Shown piece by piece: positions 6,981-14,009 of a DNA stretch of 14,120 nt. The stretch lies in the NCBI GenBank assembly GCA_035572335.1, contig DATNAW010000174.1, forward strand, positions 1 to 14,120, given 5' to 3'. The translations under genes and the position numbers were made by a program. How positions within the stretch are numbered: the stretch's first letter is position 1; each line of letters starts with the position of its first letter. The stretch comes from 66-474 sp035572335 (lineage in GTDB: Bacteria > Pseudomonadota > Gammaproteobacteria > Xanthomonadales > Rhodanobacteraceae). The notes under the pieces were generated by a model. The model searched no databases. It was not told the origin of the DNA and worked only from the letters and a program-made list of their open reading frames with translations.

Positions 6981-8668
6981 GCCGCGGCCTCGCGCGGAAG
7001 CGGCGGCGTCACCACGCCGGTGCGCGCCATGAAATCCCCGAAACGTTCACCGGCTTCGCGCTCGGTCGCGAAGCGCGCGAGCAGTTCGTCCAGCACGTCG
7101 AGGATGTCCGGCTCGGTGATGTTCTCGCGATACAGCGCGTTCATGCGCTGACCGCGGTGGTCGCCGCCCAGCATCAGGTTGTAGCGGCCCGGCGCCTTGC
7201 CGACCAGCGCGACCTCGGCGAGGTACGGCCGCGAGCAGCCATTCGGGCAGCCGCTGATGCGCAGGTCGATGGGTTCGTTGCACACGCCATGCTTGTCGAG
7301 CAACGCCTGCAGTTTCGGCAGGAATGCCGGCATCCAGCGCTCGGATTCCGCCATCGCGAGGCCGCAGGTCGGCAAGGCGACGCAGGCGATGGTGTTCAAC
7401 GCAAGCCGCGATCCCGCGCGATGCAAGGCGAGGTCGTGCGCGCCGGCCATCGCGTCGACGCGTTCGCGCAGGTTCGCCGGTACACCAGCGACGAAAGCGT
7501 TCTGATTGGGCGTCAGGCGAATCTGCGCGTCGGGCGCCAGTTCGGCGAGCAACGCCGCGATTTCGCGCATGCCCGTCTGGCGTGCGATGCCCTCGCTGTC
7601 GTGTACGCGTCCGAACGGAATGCGCAAGCCGAGATGCCAGCGGCCGTCGCCGCCTTCGCGCCAGCCGAAACGGTCACCGCGCTGCGTAAAGGCGAAGTCG
7701 CGTGACGGCTGCAACGCAAAGCCCGTGCGGCGTTCGATCTCGGCCTTGGTCCAGCCGAGTCCTCGATCGTCGACGGTGTATTTGAAACGCGCGTGCGCAC
7801 GATCGGAACGATCGCCGTGGTCGCGCTGCAGCGTCAACGCCGCTTCCGCCAATGCGACCACCTGGTCAGGCGTGATGAAGCCGATCGGGCTGGCCAGCCG
7901 CGGATACGTTCCGGCATTGCCGTGCGTCGCGCCCATGCCGCCGCCGACCAACACGTCGTAGCCTGACAACGCGCCGTTTTCGATGATGGTGACCAGCCCG
8001 ACGTCCTGCGAATACACGTCGACGTCGTTGTCAGGCGGCACCGCGAAGCCGATCTTGAACTTGCGCGGCAGGTAGGCGTCGCCGAGCAGCGGTTCGGGCT
8101 CGTTGCCATCAGTCGGCGGCTCGTCCAGCCAGGTCTCGTGCCATGCGCGCGATTGCGGCCGCAGGTGCAGCGATAAAGCCTGCGCCTGTTCGAAGATTTG
8201 CGCATGCACGCGCGACAGCAATGGATTCACCGCAGCGACCACGTTGCGGTTGTCGTCACCGCACGCCGCGATGGTGTCGAGGCCGCATGCGTGGATGGCC
8301 TGCGCGGCGGCACGCAAATCGACTTTGCGGATGCCGTGCACCTGGATGGTCTGGCGCGTGGTCAAGCGCAGGCCGCGCGCGCCGTAGCGTTGCGCCATCG
8401 CGTCCATCGCCAGCCACTGCGCCGGCGACATCACGCCACCCGGCAAGCGCAACCGCAGGAAGAACGAATAATCGGGTTCCAGCCTGGCGAGACGCCGTGC
8501 CTCGCGCACGTCGCGGTCGTCCTGCTGATACGCGCCGTGGAACTTCAGCAGCTGCACGTCATCGGCATGCAGCGCGCCGGTGACCGGCTCGGCGAGGCTT
8601 TCGCGCAACGTCCCGCGCAGGTGACGGCTTGCGCGCTTGATGCGTTCGAGATCGGAAGGCTCGGACAT
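6977..8668 (-). CDS. cysI: Sulfite reductase (NADPH) hemoprotein beta subunit
   Basis: A 563-residue subunit that carries out the six-electron reduction of sulfite to sulfide using a siroheme coupled to a 4Fe-4S cluster. The four cluster cysteines are C429 and C435 (CVALPTCGLAMAE) and C474 and C478 (SGCPNGCSRP); their 6, 39 and 4 residue spacing equals that of E. coli CysI. The N-terminal part has the expected YQQDDRD and LRLPGGVMSPAQW stretches and TTRQTIQVHG, a siroheme-pocket motif. Length is close to the usual 570. Its ATG shares one base with the cysJ stop (TGATG at 8670-8666), and its end overlaps cysH by four bases. Siroheme would come from CysG in this window. Nothing unusual was seen in the key residues. 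Confidence 0.97.
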   Translation of the reverse strand: MSEPSDLERIKRASRHLRGTLRESLAEPVTGALHADDVQLLKFHGAYQQDDRDVREARRLARLEPDYSFFLRLRLPGGVMSPAQWLAMDAMAQRYGARGLRLTTRQTIQVHGIRKVDLRAAAQAIHACGLDTIAACGDDNRNVVAAVNPLLSRVHAQIFEQAQALSLHLRPQSRAWHETWLDEPPTDGNEPEPLLGDAYLPRKFKIGFAVPPDNDVDVYSQDVGLVTIIENGALSGYDVLVGGGMGATHGNAGTYPRLASPIGFITPDQVVALAEAALTLQRDHGDRSDRAHARFKYTVDDRGLGWTKAEIERRTGFALQPSRDFAFTQRGDRFGWREGGDGRWHLGLRIPFGRVHDSEGIARQTGMREIAALLAELAPDAQIRLTPNQNAFVAGVPANLRERVDAMAGAHDLALHRAGSRLALNTIACVALPTCGLAMAESERWMPAFLPKLQALLDKHGVCNEPIDLRISGCPNGCSRPYLAEVALVGKAPGRYNLMLGGDHRGQRMNALYRENITEPDILDVLDELLARFATEREAGERFGDFMARTGVVTPPLPREAAA

Positions 8669-10467
8669 CAGTACACGTCCCGCGCGTAACGGCGTTCGTC
8701 GCGCAACGCCACGATGTATTCATCGGCAGCTTCGGCATCGCGTGCGCCGGCCTGGACGATCACGTCCCGCAACGCCTTCTCAACGTCGCGCGCCATTGTG
8801 GTGGCGCCGCACACGTACAGGTGCGCGCCATTTTCGAGCCATGCGTAAACATCGCGGCCGTGTTCGCGCAATTTGTGTTGCACGTAGGTTTTTTCGGATT
8901 GATCGCGCGAGAAGGCGAGGTCGAGGCGATGCAGCGAACCGTTCTTCAACGCGGCCTGCCATTCGACCTGGTAGAGGAAATCGCTGCGGAAATGCGGGTT
9001 GCCGAACAACAGCCAGTTGCGTCCGCGCGCGCCGATCGCGGCCCGCTGCTGCACGAACGCACGGAACGGCGCGATGCCAGTGCCAGGTCCGATCATGATG
9101 ATGTCGCGGTCGGGATCGGCGGGCAGGCGGAAACGTTCGTTGCGTTCCAGGTACACCTCGACGGTGTCGCCCTCCGCGCGCGTGGCCAGCCAGTGCGAAG
9201 CAGCGCCCCAGCGGGTGCCTGTTTCAGTCGCGTATTCCACGTGCGCGACGGTGAGGTGCGCTTCGTCATCGACCGACGCCCGGCTGGATGCGATCGAATA
9301 CAGCCGCGGTGCCGGTGGCCGCAACGCGGCAACCAGGGCTTCGCCGGTCCACTCCGAAGCATGGCGCTGGAGCAGGTCGATGGGTTGTTGCGTTTCCAGC
9401 ACCCGGCGCAGTGCTTCGCCATTTTCAGGGTGCAGCAATGTTTTCACCGCGGCATCGCCTCTGCGTTTGGCCAGCGCGGCCACGAGGGGACGGCCGAGAC
9501 GCGTGAGTTCGCGTTTGGACGTCAGCCATTCGCGCAGCGGATGCGTCGCATCGGCATGCGTGACGGCGGCCTCTCCATCCAGATGCAGCGCATGCAGCAC
9601 CGCGTCGACCAGCGGTTCCGGATTGCGCGGCACGACGCCCAGCGCATCCCCGGGTTCGTATTCAAGCCCCGAACCCGAGAGATCGATTTCGAGATGGCGC
9701 ACGTCCTTGCGGCTGCCCTCCGCGGTGATGCGCTGGTTCGCCAGCACTTCGGCCTTGAACGGCCGTGCAGCCGACCATGCCGTGGCTTCGACATGCCGGC
9801 GCAGCGGCGTGACGTTGTTCGCGGGCGCAAGCACTTCCAACCGCTCGCGCGCACGGACGAGTGCGTCTTGCGCCCATGGCCCGGCGACCGTTTCGACATC
9901 GATATCGGCCTCCGCGAAACCGAGCAGACGCTTCGCCCCGAGTTCCGCCAGCCGTGCGTCGAGCTTGCGGCCGATCACGCAGAATTGCGGATAGCTGGAA
10001 TCGCCGAGGCCCAGCACCGCGAACGAAAGTGCATCCAGCTTCGGCGCCCGGCGGCCGGCAAGGAAATCGATGAAGCCGCGCGCATCGTCCGGCGGATCGC
10101 CATCGCCTTGCGTGCTGATGACGAGGTACAGCAAACGTTCCGTCGCCAGTTCGCGGATCGGATACGCATCGGTCCCCAGCAGGCGCACCGAAAGCCCCGC
10201 GGCTTCGGCCTGCCGCGCCAACTGCGTGGCCACGCGTTTCGCGTTGCCGGTCTGGCTGCCGTACACGATCGTCAGGCGAGTCGTTGGTTCCGCCGCCGTA
10301 CGCATCTCGAGCGCATCCGGTGCCGGAGCCAGCTTGCACGCGAGGCCCGCGGCATAGCCCGACAGCCACCACAGGCTTGCCGAATCGAGATCCTGCGTCA
10401 GCCGTTCGAGATGCTGCATTCGATCCTTCGGCAAGGGCAGGCGCGGCAGGGGCGCGGTGACGGACAT
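8668..10467 (-). CDS. cysJ: Sulfite reductase (NADPH) flavoprotein alpha subunit
   Basis: A 599-residue diflavin reductase passing electrons from NADPH through FAD and FMN to CysI. The flavodoxin domain begins at about 64 with IVYGSQTGNA (67-76) and STQGDGDPPDD. The FAD domain has RLYSIASS at 388-395, and the NADPH domain has GPGTGIAPFRAF (460-471) and YVCGATTMARDVEKAL. The chain ends RRYARDVY, with the terminal aromatic residue typical of the family. The ATG at 10467 has no clear Shine-Dalgarno site; an internal ATG at 10419 has AAGGA close by, but the first start preserves the N-terminus seen in E. coli CysJ (PLPxxxLxxLxxxTxDLxxxxLxWxSGY). It is the first gene of cysJIH. Confidence 0.97.
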   Translation of the reverse strand: MSVTAPLPRLPLPKDRMQHLERLTQDLDSASLWWLSGYAAGLACKLAPAPDALEMRTAAEPTTRLTIVYGSQTGNAKRVATQLARQAEAAGLSVRLLGTDAYPIRELATERLLYLVISTQGDGDPPDDARGFIDFLAGRRAPKLDALSFAVLGLGDSSYPQFCVIGRKLDARLAELGAKRLLGFAEADIDVETVAGPWAQDALVRARERLEVLAPANNVTPLRRHVEATAWSAARPFKAEVLANQRITAEGSRKDVRHLEIDLSGSGLEYEPGDALGVVPRNPEPLVDAVLHALHLDGEAAVTHADATHPLREWLTSKRELTRLGRPLVAALAKRRGDAAVKTLLHPENGEALRRVLETQQPIDLLQRHASEWTGEALVAALRPPAPRLYSIASSRASVDDEAHLTVAHVEYATETGTRWGAASHWLATRAEGDTVEVYLERNERFRLPADPDRDIIMIGPGTGIAPFRAFVQQRAAIGARGRNWLLFGNPHFRSDFLYQVEWQAALKNGSLHRLDLAFSRDQSEKTYVQHKLREHGRDVYAWLENGAHLYVCGATTMARDVEKALRDVIVQAGARDAEAADEYIVALRDERRYARDVY

Positions 10468-10644
10468 GACGGAATGGCGTGCGGCGACGGAGAACGCACG
10501 TTACGCTCACGATGCGGCCGCGGTGAAAGGACGGGACGCTATGCGCTTATGCGCTGGCGCGCATTTCTCGGCCGCGTGTCAACCGACGCCCGCCGCCGCA
10601 CGTTGCAGACGGGCGGGGGCCTTTCAGCAATCAGGGGGATCACG
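10468..10644. other. Divergent intergenic region between cysJ and the small gene
   Basis: Apart from the tandem TATGCGCT repeat, this 177-base stretch holds a possible stem, CCCGCC near 10590 with GGCGGG near 10613, followed by GGCCTTTC in the leader of the small plus-strand gene. Its pairing is not tight enough to call a terminator or riboswitch. Confidence 0.4.
10523..10555 (-). promoter_or_regulatory. Tandem TATGCGCT repeat upstream of cysJ, candidate activator site
   Basis: TATGCGCT occurs twice without a gap at 10540-10547 and 10548-10555, about 75-90 bases upstream of the cysJ start. On the minus strand this is AGCGCATA twice. A very weak promoter could follow: TTTCAC (10528-10523), a 17-base spacer, then CGTAAC. 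A repeat just upstream of the promoter is where a LysR activator such as CysB would bind, and TTATG pairs also occur near cysG. The repeat is seen; the function is guessed. Confidence 0.3.
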
Positions 10645-10845
10645 ATGAAACTGCCGACGTTCCGGATCACGAACGGCTTCCAGCCGGCCAACCTCGCGGC
10701 TTGCAGCGCCCGCGCGCAGCAGGCCATCCACGACGAACCGCCGCGTCCATCGCCGCTGCGAAACGCATGGCACCGCGTGCTGGCGGCGGGCCGGTTCGTG
10801 CACCTGCCGTTACCCGCGAGCTGGGTCGCTTCGACCAAATCGTGA
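10645..10845 (+). CDS. Small uncharacterised protein (66 residues)
   Basis: A short plus-strand frame starting ATGAAACTGCCG at 10645, preceded by a strong AGGGGGA ribosome-binding site about six bases upstream. It fills the gap between cysJ and the aminotransferase gene. The 66-residue product begins MKLPTFRITNGFQPANLAAC, has a Pro-rich middle (EPPRPSPLRNAWH), one cysteine and no signal peptide or membrane segment. Third codon positions are strongly G or C, like neighbouring genes. I recognise no family and assign no function. It is divergent from cysJ and convergent with the aminotransferase gene. The same frame is open far upstream as an antisense frame of cysJ, so openness alone is not evidence; the ribosome-binding site and gap position carry the call. 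Confidence 0.55.
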   Translation: MKLPTFRITNGFQPANLAACSARAQQAIHDEPPRPSPLRNAWHRVLAAGRFVHLPLPASWVASTKS

Positions 10846-10851
10846 TTGCCG

Positions 10852-10869
10852 GCGGCGCTCAGGCGCCGC
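10852..10869. terminator. GC-rich hairpin at the convergent gene ends
   Basis: Perfect 7-base arms GCGGCGC (10852-10858) and GCGCCGC (10863-10869) enclose TCAG, which includes the first bases of the stop codon of the minus-strand aminotransferase gene. It lies seven bases after the small plus-strand gene stops. It may reduce read-through in both directions; there is no T-tract, so a standard intrinsic terminator is not shown. Confidence 0.35.
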
Positions 10870-12235
10870 GCGCCAACTCCGCCGCGACGTCCTGCGCCGC
10901 CGCGAGCGTCTGCGCGATGTCTTCGTGGGTATGCGCCGTCGACACGAACAGGTTTTCGTACGCGCCCGGATGGAACAGCACGCCGCGCGCCAGCATGCCG
11001 CGCCACCAGCGATCGAACAGTTTCTGGTCGGCGTGGCGTTCGGCGTCGCGGTAGTTGTGGATGGGTTGCTTCGCGAACCACACCTGCATCAGCGGACCCA
11101 CGCCGACGACGTACGCGGGCAGGCCCGCCTCATCGAGCACCTTGCCGAGGCCGGCGCGCAATTCATCGGAAATCGCGTCCAGTTTCGCGAACAATCCCGG
11201 TGCCGCCAGCTCGTCCAGCGCAGCGTTGGCCGCCGCGATCGCGATGCCGTTGGCGGCGTAGGTGCCGGCCATCGACACCTTGCCGTTGGCTACCAGCGCC
11301 ATGATGTCGGCGCGTCCACCGCAAGCCGCGACCGGAAAACCGCCGCCGAGGCCCTTCGCGAACACCGACAGATCCGGCGTGACGCCGAGCCGCGCCTGCG
11401 CGCCGCCGAGGCCCAGCCGGAAACCGGTGATCACTTCGTCGAACAGCAGCACGATGCCGTGGCGCGCGGTGAGTTCGCGCATCGCTTCGAGGTAACCGGA
11501 CTTCGGCAGGATGCAGCCGGTGTTGCACATCACGGGCTCGGTGATGACCGCGGCGATCGCGTCGCCTTCGCGCTTGATCGCGTCGGCCAGTGCATCCGCG
11601 TCGTTCCACGGCAGGATGATCAGGTTCTCGTCGAGGCCATGTGGCAGGCCCGGCCCTTGCGGCACCGGCCGCGGATGCGCATCGGGGCCGGCCTTGGCGA
11701 TGTCCGGATGCTTGCTCCAGTACACCTGGTCGGAGAAGCCGTGGTACATGCCCTCGAAGCGGATCAGCTTCGGCCGCTTCGTGAACGCGCGCGCAAGGCG
11801 CGTCGCGTACAGCACGGCTTCGGTGCCCGTGTTGCACAGGCGCACCTGCTCCACGCTCGGCACGGCCGCGATGATCTTGTCGGCGAGCTTCGCTTCGTCC
11901 GCGGTCGGCAATGCGAATACGGTGCCGCGCTGCTGGATGAAATCGACGACCGCTTGCGTGACGCGCGGCGGCCGATGACCGAGCAACATCGGACCGAGAC
12001 CCAACAGGTAATCGATGTACTCGTTGCCATCGACGTCGGTGAGCCGCGAACCGGTTCCGCTTTGCACGAACAACGGATAGGGCGTCCAGCCCGACCACGT
12101 CGCGCGCGCGGTGCTGTTGACGCCACCCGGAATGGAACGGCACGCGATGTCAAACAGCTTGCCGCTGCGCGCAGTGTCGAGGCCGTCGGCAAGCTGGGCG
12201 GCGGCGGCCGAGGCCGCGGCGTTTGCGGAATTCAT
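10859..12235 (-). CDS. Class III aminotransferase, HemL (glutamate-1-semialdehyde aminomutase) family
   Basis: A 458-residue fold-type I PLP enzyme. It resembles glutamate-1-semialdehyde 2,1-aminomutase: SIPGGVNSTARA near residue 34, CNTGTEAVLYATRLARAF (134-151), FEGMYHG (160-166), LLFDEVITGFRLGLGG (263-278, with D266) and the PLP lysine K294 in FAKGLGGGFP. It departs from canonical HemL where that has GTLSGNP: here it is GTYAANGIAIAAANAALDEL. It also has a Pro-rich insert around HPRPVPQGPGLPHG. It may therefore be a HemL-like transaminase with another substrate rather than the heme pathway enzyme. The ATG at 12235 has only a weak AGGT site; a longer frame upstream lacks family resemblance. 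It lies 16 bases after a HAD phosphatase gene, so the two are probably cotranscribed and may act in one pathway. Confidence 0.85.
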   Translation of the reverse strand: MNSANAAASAAAAQLADGLDTARSGKLFDIACRSIPGGVNSTARATWSGWTPYPLFVQSGTGSRLTDVDGNEYIDYLLGLGPMLLGHRPPRVTQAVVDFIQQRGTVFALPTADEAKLADKIIAAVPSVEQVRLCNTGTEAVLYATRLARAFTKRPKLIRFEGMYHGFSDQVYWSKHPDIAKAGPDAHPRPVPQGPGLPHGLDENLIILPWNDADALADAIKREGDAIAAVITEPVMCNTGCILPKSGYLEAMRELTARHGIVLLFDEVITGFRLGLGGAQARLGVTPDLSVFAKGLGGGFPVAACGGRADIMALVANGKVSMAGTYAANGIAIAAANAALDELAAPGLFAKLDAISDELRAGLGKVLDEAGLPAYVVGVGPLMQVWFAKQPIHNYRDAERHADQKLFDRWWRGMLARGVLFHPGAYENLFVSTAHTHEDIAQTLAAAQDVAAELARGA

Positions 12236-12251
12236 GGTTGACCTGCCTGGA

Positions 12252-12950
12252 TCAGAGGACGGACGCCGGCGCCAGCACGCGCCGCGGCGTGTACAGCTTA
12301 CCGGCCAGCAACGCGGGCAGCAGTCCGATCGCATCGGCGAAACCGACGATCGACGTGTGCGGGATCGCCGCGTGTCGACAGTGTTCGATCAAACGGTGTT
12401 TGGCGAACACGTAATCGGCCTCCCCCGCGGCGCAGAAATCCGACGCGCCATCGCCGATCAACAGCACGCGATGGTGCCGGTTGTGCTCGCGCACCGCGCT
12501 GGCGCACTTGCAATGGCCGCTGCCGATGCGGCAATGCGGATCGGAAAACGGTGTCTCCAGCTTCCACTTGCGCGGGCCGGCCTGTACCAACCGGTTGGCG
12601 AGGATCGGCAGGTCGTCGAGCTGGTAGCGCGAGAGGATCGCGCGGATCGCGTAATCGATGCCATCGCTTACCACCCGCAACGTGGCGCCTGCAGTCAATG
12701 CCGACTCCACGAATTGCGGGAACGCAGGATCGATGCGCAGCGCCGCCAGGTGTTCGTCGATCTCGTCGCGCGTGGCATCCAGCAACGCGACCTGCCCCGC
12801 CATGCATTCGGCCGAACCGATCTTGCCGGCGCGCCAATCGCGTTCCAGCACCTGCCATTCAGGCGGCGCGAAACGGTCGAGCAGCGAGTCGGTGACGTCC
12901 TCGACGGCGATGGTGCCATCGAAGTCGCACAGGATGTTCCATTGGGTCAC
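12252..12950 (-). CDS. HAD-IB family phosphatase, MtnX-like
   Basis: A 232-residue HAD superfamily hydrolase, probably a small-molecule phosphatase. Motif I is DFDGT at 9-13, with nucleophile D9 and acid/base D11; motif II is the serine in VVSDG at 95; K148 may be motif III; motif IV is GDGASD at 166-171. The APPEW stretch at 28-32 also occurs in B. subtilis MtnX, the methionine-salvage phosphatase. Cysteines cluster at C140, C147 and C149 (PHCRIGSGHCKC), where MtnX has a Cys-rich segment, suggesting a metal or structural site. The GTG at 12950 was chosen because it sits nine residues before motif I; the same frame stays open for over 350 codons upstream, but that part overlaps the next gene and looks spurious. 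The true substrate is unknown; the downstream aminotransferase is probably its partner. Confidence 0.83.
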   Translation of the reverse strand: MTQWNILCDFDGTIAVEDVTDSLLDRFAPPEWQVLERDWRAGKIGSAECMAGQVALLDATRDEIDEHLAALRIDPAFPQFVESALTAGATLRVVSDGIDYAIRAILSRYQLDDLPILANRLVQAGPRKWKLETPFSDPHCRIGSGHCKCASAVREHNRHHRVLLIGDGASDFCAAGEADYVFAKHRLIEHCRHAAIPHTSIVGFADAIGLLPALLAGKLYTPRRVLAPASVL

Positions 12951-12990
12951 GGGAATTTCTCGGGAGCGGCATTGCCGCAAAGTGGGGCCG

Positions 12991-12996
12991 ATTCTA
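12991..12996 (-). promoter_or_regulatory. Candidate -10 element for the phosphatase-aminotransferase pair
   Basis: TAGAAT on the minus strand matches five of six positions of TATAAT and lies 41 bases upstream of the GTG start at 12950. No convincing -35 hexamer is seen at 16-18 bases. A short inverted repeat (GGGGC at 12984-12988 and GCCCC at 12997-13001) brackets the element, and a second (12966-12978) lies in the leader, so regulation or structure is possible. Confidence 0.35.
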
Positions 12997-13039
12997 GCCC
13001 CGCAGGCTTTCGAATGGCTTACGGGCACTATCCGGGAGC

Positions 13040-13954
13040 TTAACGAGCGCGTTTGGGAAACCGCACCAGCACCCGCTGCCCGATCCGCAGCGGCTCGACG
13101 CCTTGCTTCGGGGACGCCAATTCCAGCGTGCAATCGACATCGTTGGCGAGCGCGCGTTCCAGCGGATCCTGGGTGAGGCCGGCCGGCTGCAGCACCTGCC
13201 CGACCCACGTCACGGTGGCGTCGTACACCGGGCCGGAGCCCGAATCGCGCACCACTTCGGCGCGCATGCCGGCGTGGATCGCGCCGGCGGCGTCCACGTC
13301 GAGCTGCGCCTGCACGATGTGCGGGCGGTCGGGTAGCAATTCGAACAGCGGCTGGCCCGATGCGCCGGAAACCGATTGCCCGACCGCGACGTGCCGCGCG
13401 ACCACGCTGCCCGCCACCGGCGCGCGCACCGTGGTGGCGTCGAGATCGAGTTTGGCCGCGGCGAGCTTCTGTTGCGCGGCATCCAGTTCGGCCTGCGCGG
13501 CCGCCTGCTTGGCTTTCAATCCGGCGACGGTATCGCGCGCCTGCTCGGCGGCTTCGCCGGTCGCGGCGCCGGCCTTGGCGGCGGCGACGATGCGCGGCGC
13601 GCGCTGCTCGGCCTGCTTCAGCGACACCTGCAATTCGGCCAGTTGCGCCTTGGCCTGCGCCACACCGGCCTGCGCGGTGGCCTGCGCGATCTTCGCCGCG
13701 CGCGGATCGAGCGTCGCCAACACCTGGCGCGCCTGCACCGCGTCGCCCTGCTTCACCGCCACCGATTCGACCACGCCATCGGTGCGCGCGGCGACCAGCA
13801 CCATGCCGCCTTCGACGGCGACCTTGCCGCGCGCCACCGCCAACCATTGCGACTGCGCGGCCGCGGCAGTGGAATCGCCGTGCGACGACGAACACGCAGA
13901 GAGCGCCAAGGTCAATGCGGCGAGCGCGATGACTGCGCAGCGAATGGATTTCAC
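13040..13954 (-). CDS. HlyD-type membrane fusion lipoprotein (periplasmic adaptor)
   Basis: A 304-residue periplasmic adaptor of the HlyD/YbhG type, which normally links an inner-membrane ABC or RND-type transporter to the envelope. Residues 1-20 form a lipoprotein signal with lipobox LSAC, lipid attachment expected at C21. A biotinyl-lipoyl-like half lies at about 45-83 (VAARTDGVVESVAVKQGDAV), an Ala/Gln/Lys-rich coiled coil at about 84-172, then TTVRAPVAGSVVARHVAVGQSV completes the lipoyl domain, followed by a beta-barrel part ending VRFPKRAR. The GTG at 13954 was chosen because a GAGGAGAG site lies six bases upstream and the signal peptide starts there; extending upstream adds 33 residues of no family likeness. 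No transporter subunit is next to it here: downstream is a phosphatase after 89 bases, and partners may lie outside the window. Confidence 0.87.
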   Translation of the reverse strand: MKSIRCAVIALAALTLALSACSSSHGDSTAAAAQSQWLAVARGKVAVEGGMVLVAARTDGVVESVAVKQGDAVQARQVLATLDPRAAKIAQATAQAGVAQAKAQLAELQVSLKQAEQRAPRIVAAAKAGAATGEAAEQARDTVAGLKAKQAAAQAELDAAQQKLAAAKLDLDATTVRAPVAGSVVARHVAVGQSVSGASGQPLFELLPDRPHIVQAQLDVDAAGAIHAGMRAEVVRDSGSGPVYDATVTWVGQVLQPAGLTQDPLERALANDVDCTLELASPKQGVEPLRIGQRVLVRFPKRAR

Positions 13955-13977
13955 GATGGACTCTCCTCGTAGCTGAC

Positions 13978-14009
13978 GTTGAAAAAGTGCTTTCCTGCAC
14001 TTTTTCAAC
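13978..14009. terminator. Perfect 13-bp hairpin with A and T tracts, terminator-like, in the adaptor gene leader
   Basis: Arms GTTGAAAAAGTGC (13978-13990) and GCACTTTTTCAAC (13997-14009) enclose the loop TTTCCT. The short GC core with AAAAA before and TTTTT after has the shape of a bidirectional intrinsic terminator. It lies 23 bases upstream of the adaptor GTG start, so it could end transcription from a gene beyond the right edge, or attenuate the adaptor gene. It could equally be one unit of a repeated palindrome family. Confidence 0.5.

Noticed and set aside
9510..9525. GGACGTCA inside cysJ as another met-box-like site
   Set aside because: It is a single octamer without a tandem partner and lies in the middle of a coding region.
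10580..10625. Possible riboswitch or attenuator upstream of the small gene
   Set aside because: Only one loose C-rich/G-rich pairing is visible, with no known riboswitch core motif.
8821..10845. A 674-codon open frame on the plus strand opposite cysJ
   Set aside because: It mirrors cysJ over almost its whole length and has no recognisable domain. GC-rich codons with G or C in third positions readily keep antisense frames open. Only its last 66 codons, with their own ribosome-binding site, are retained as a small gene.
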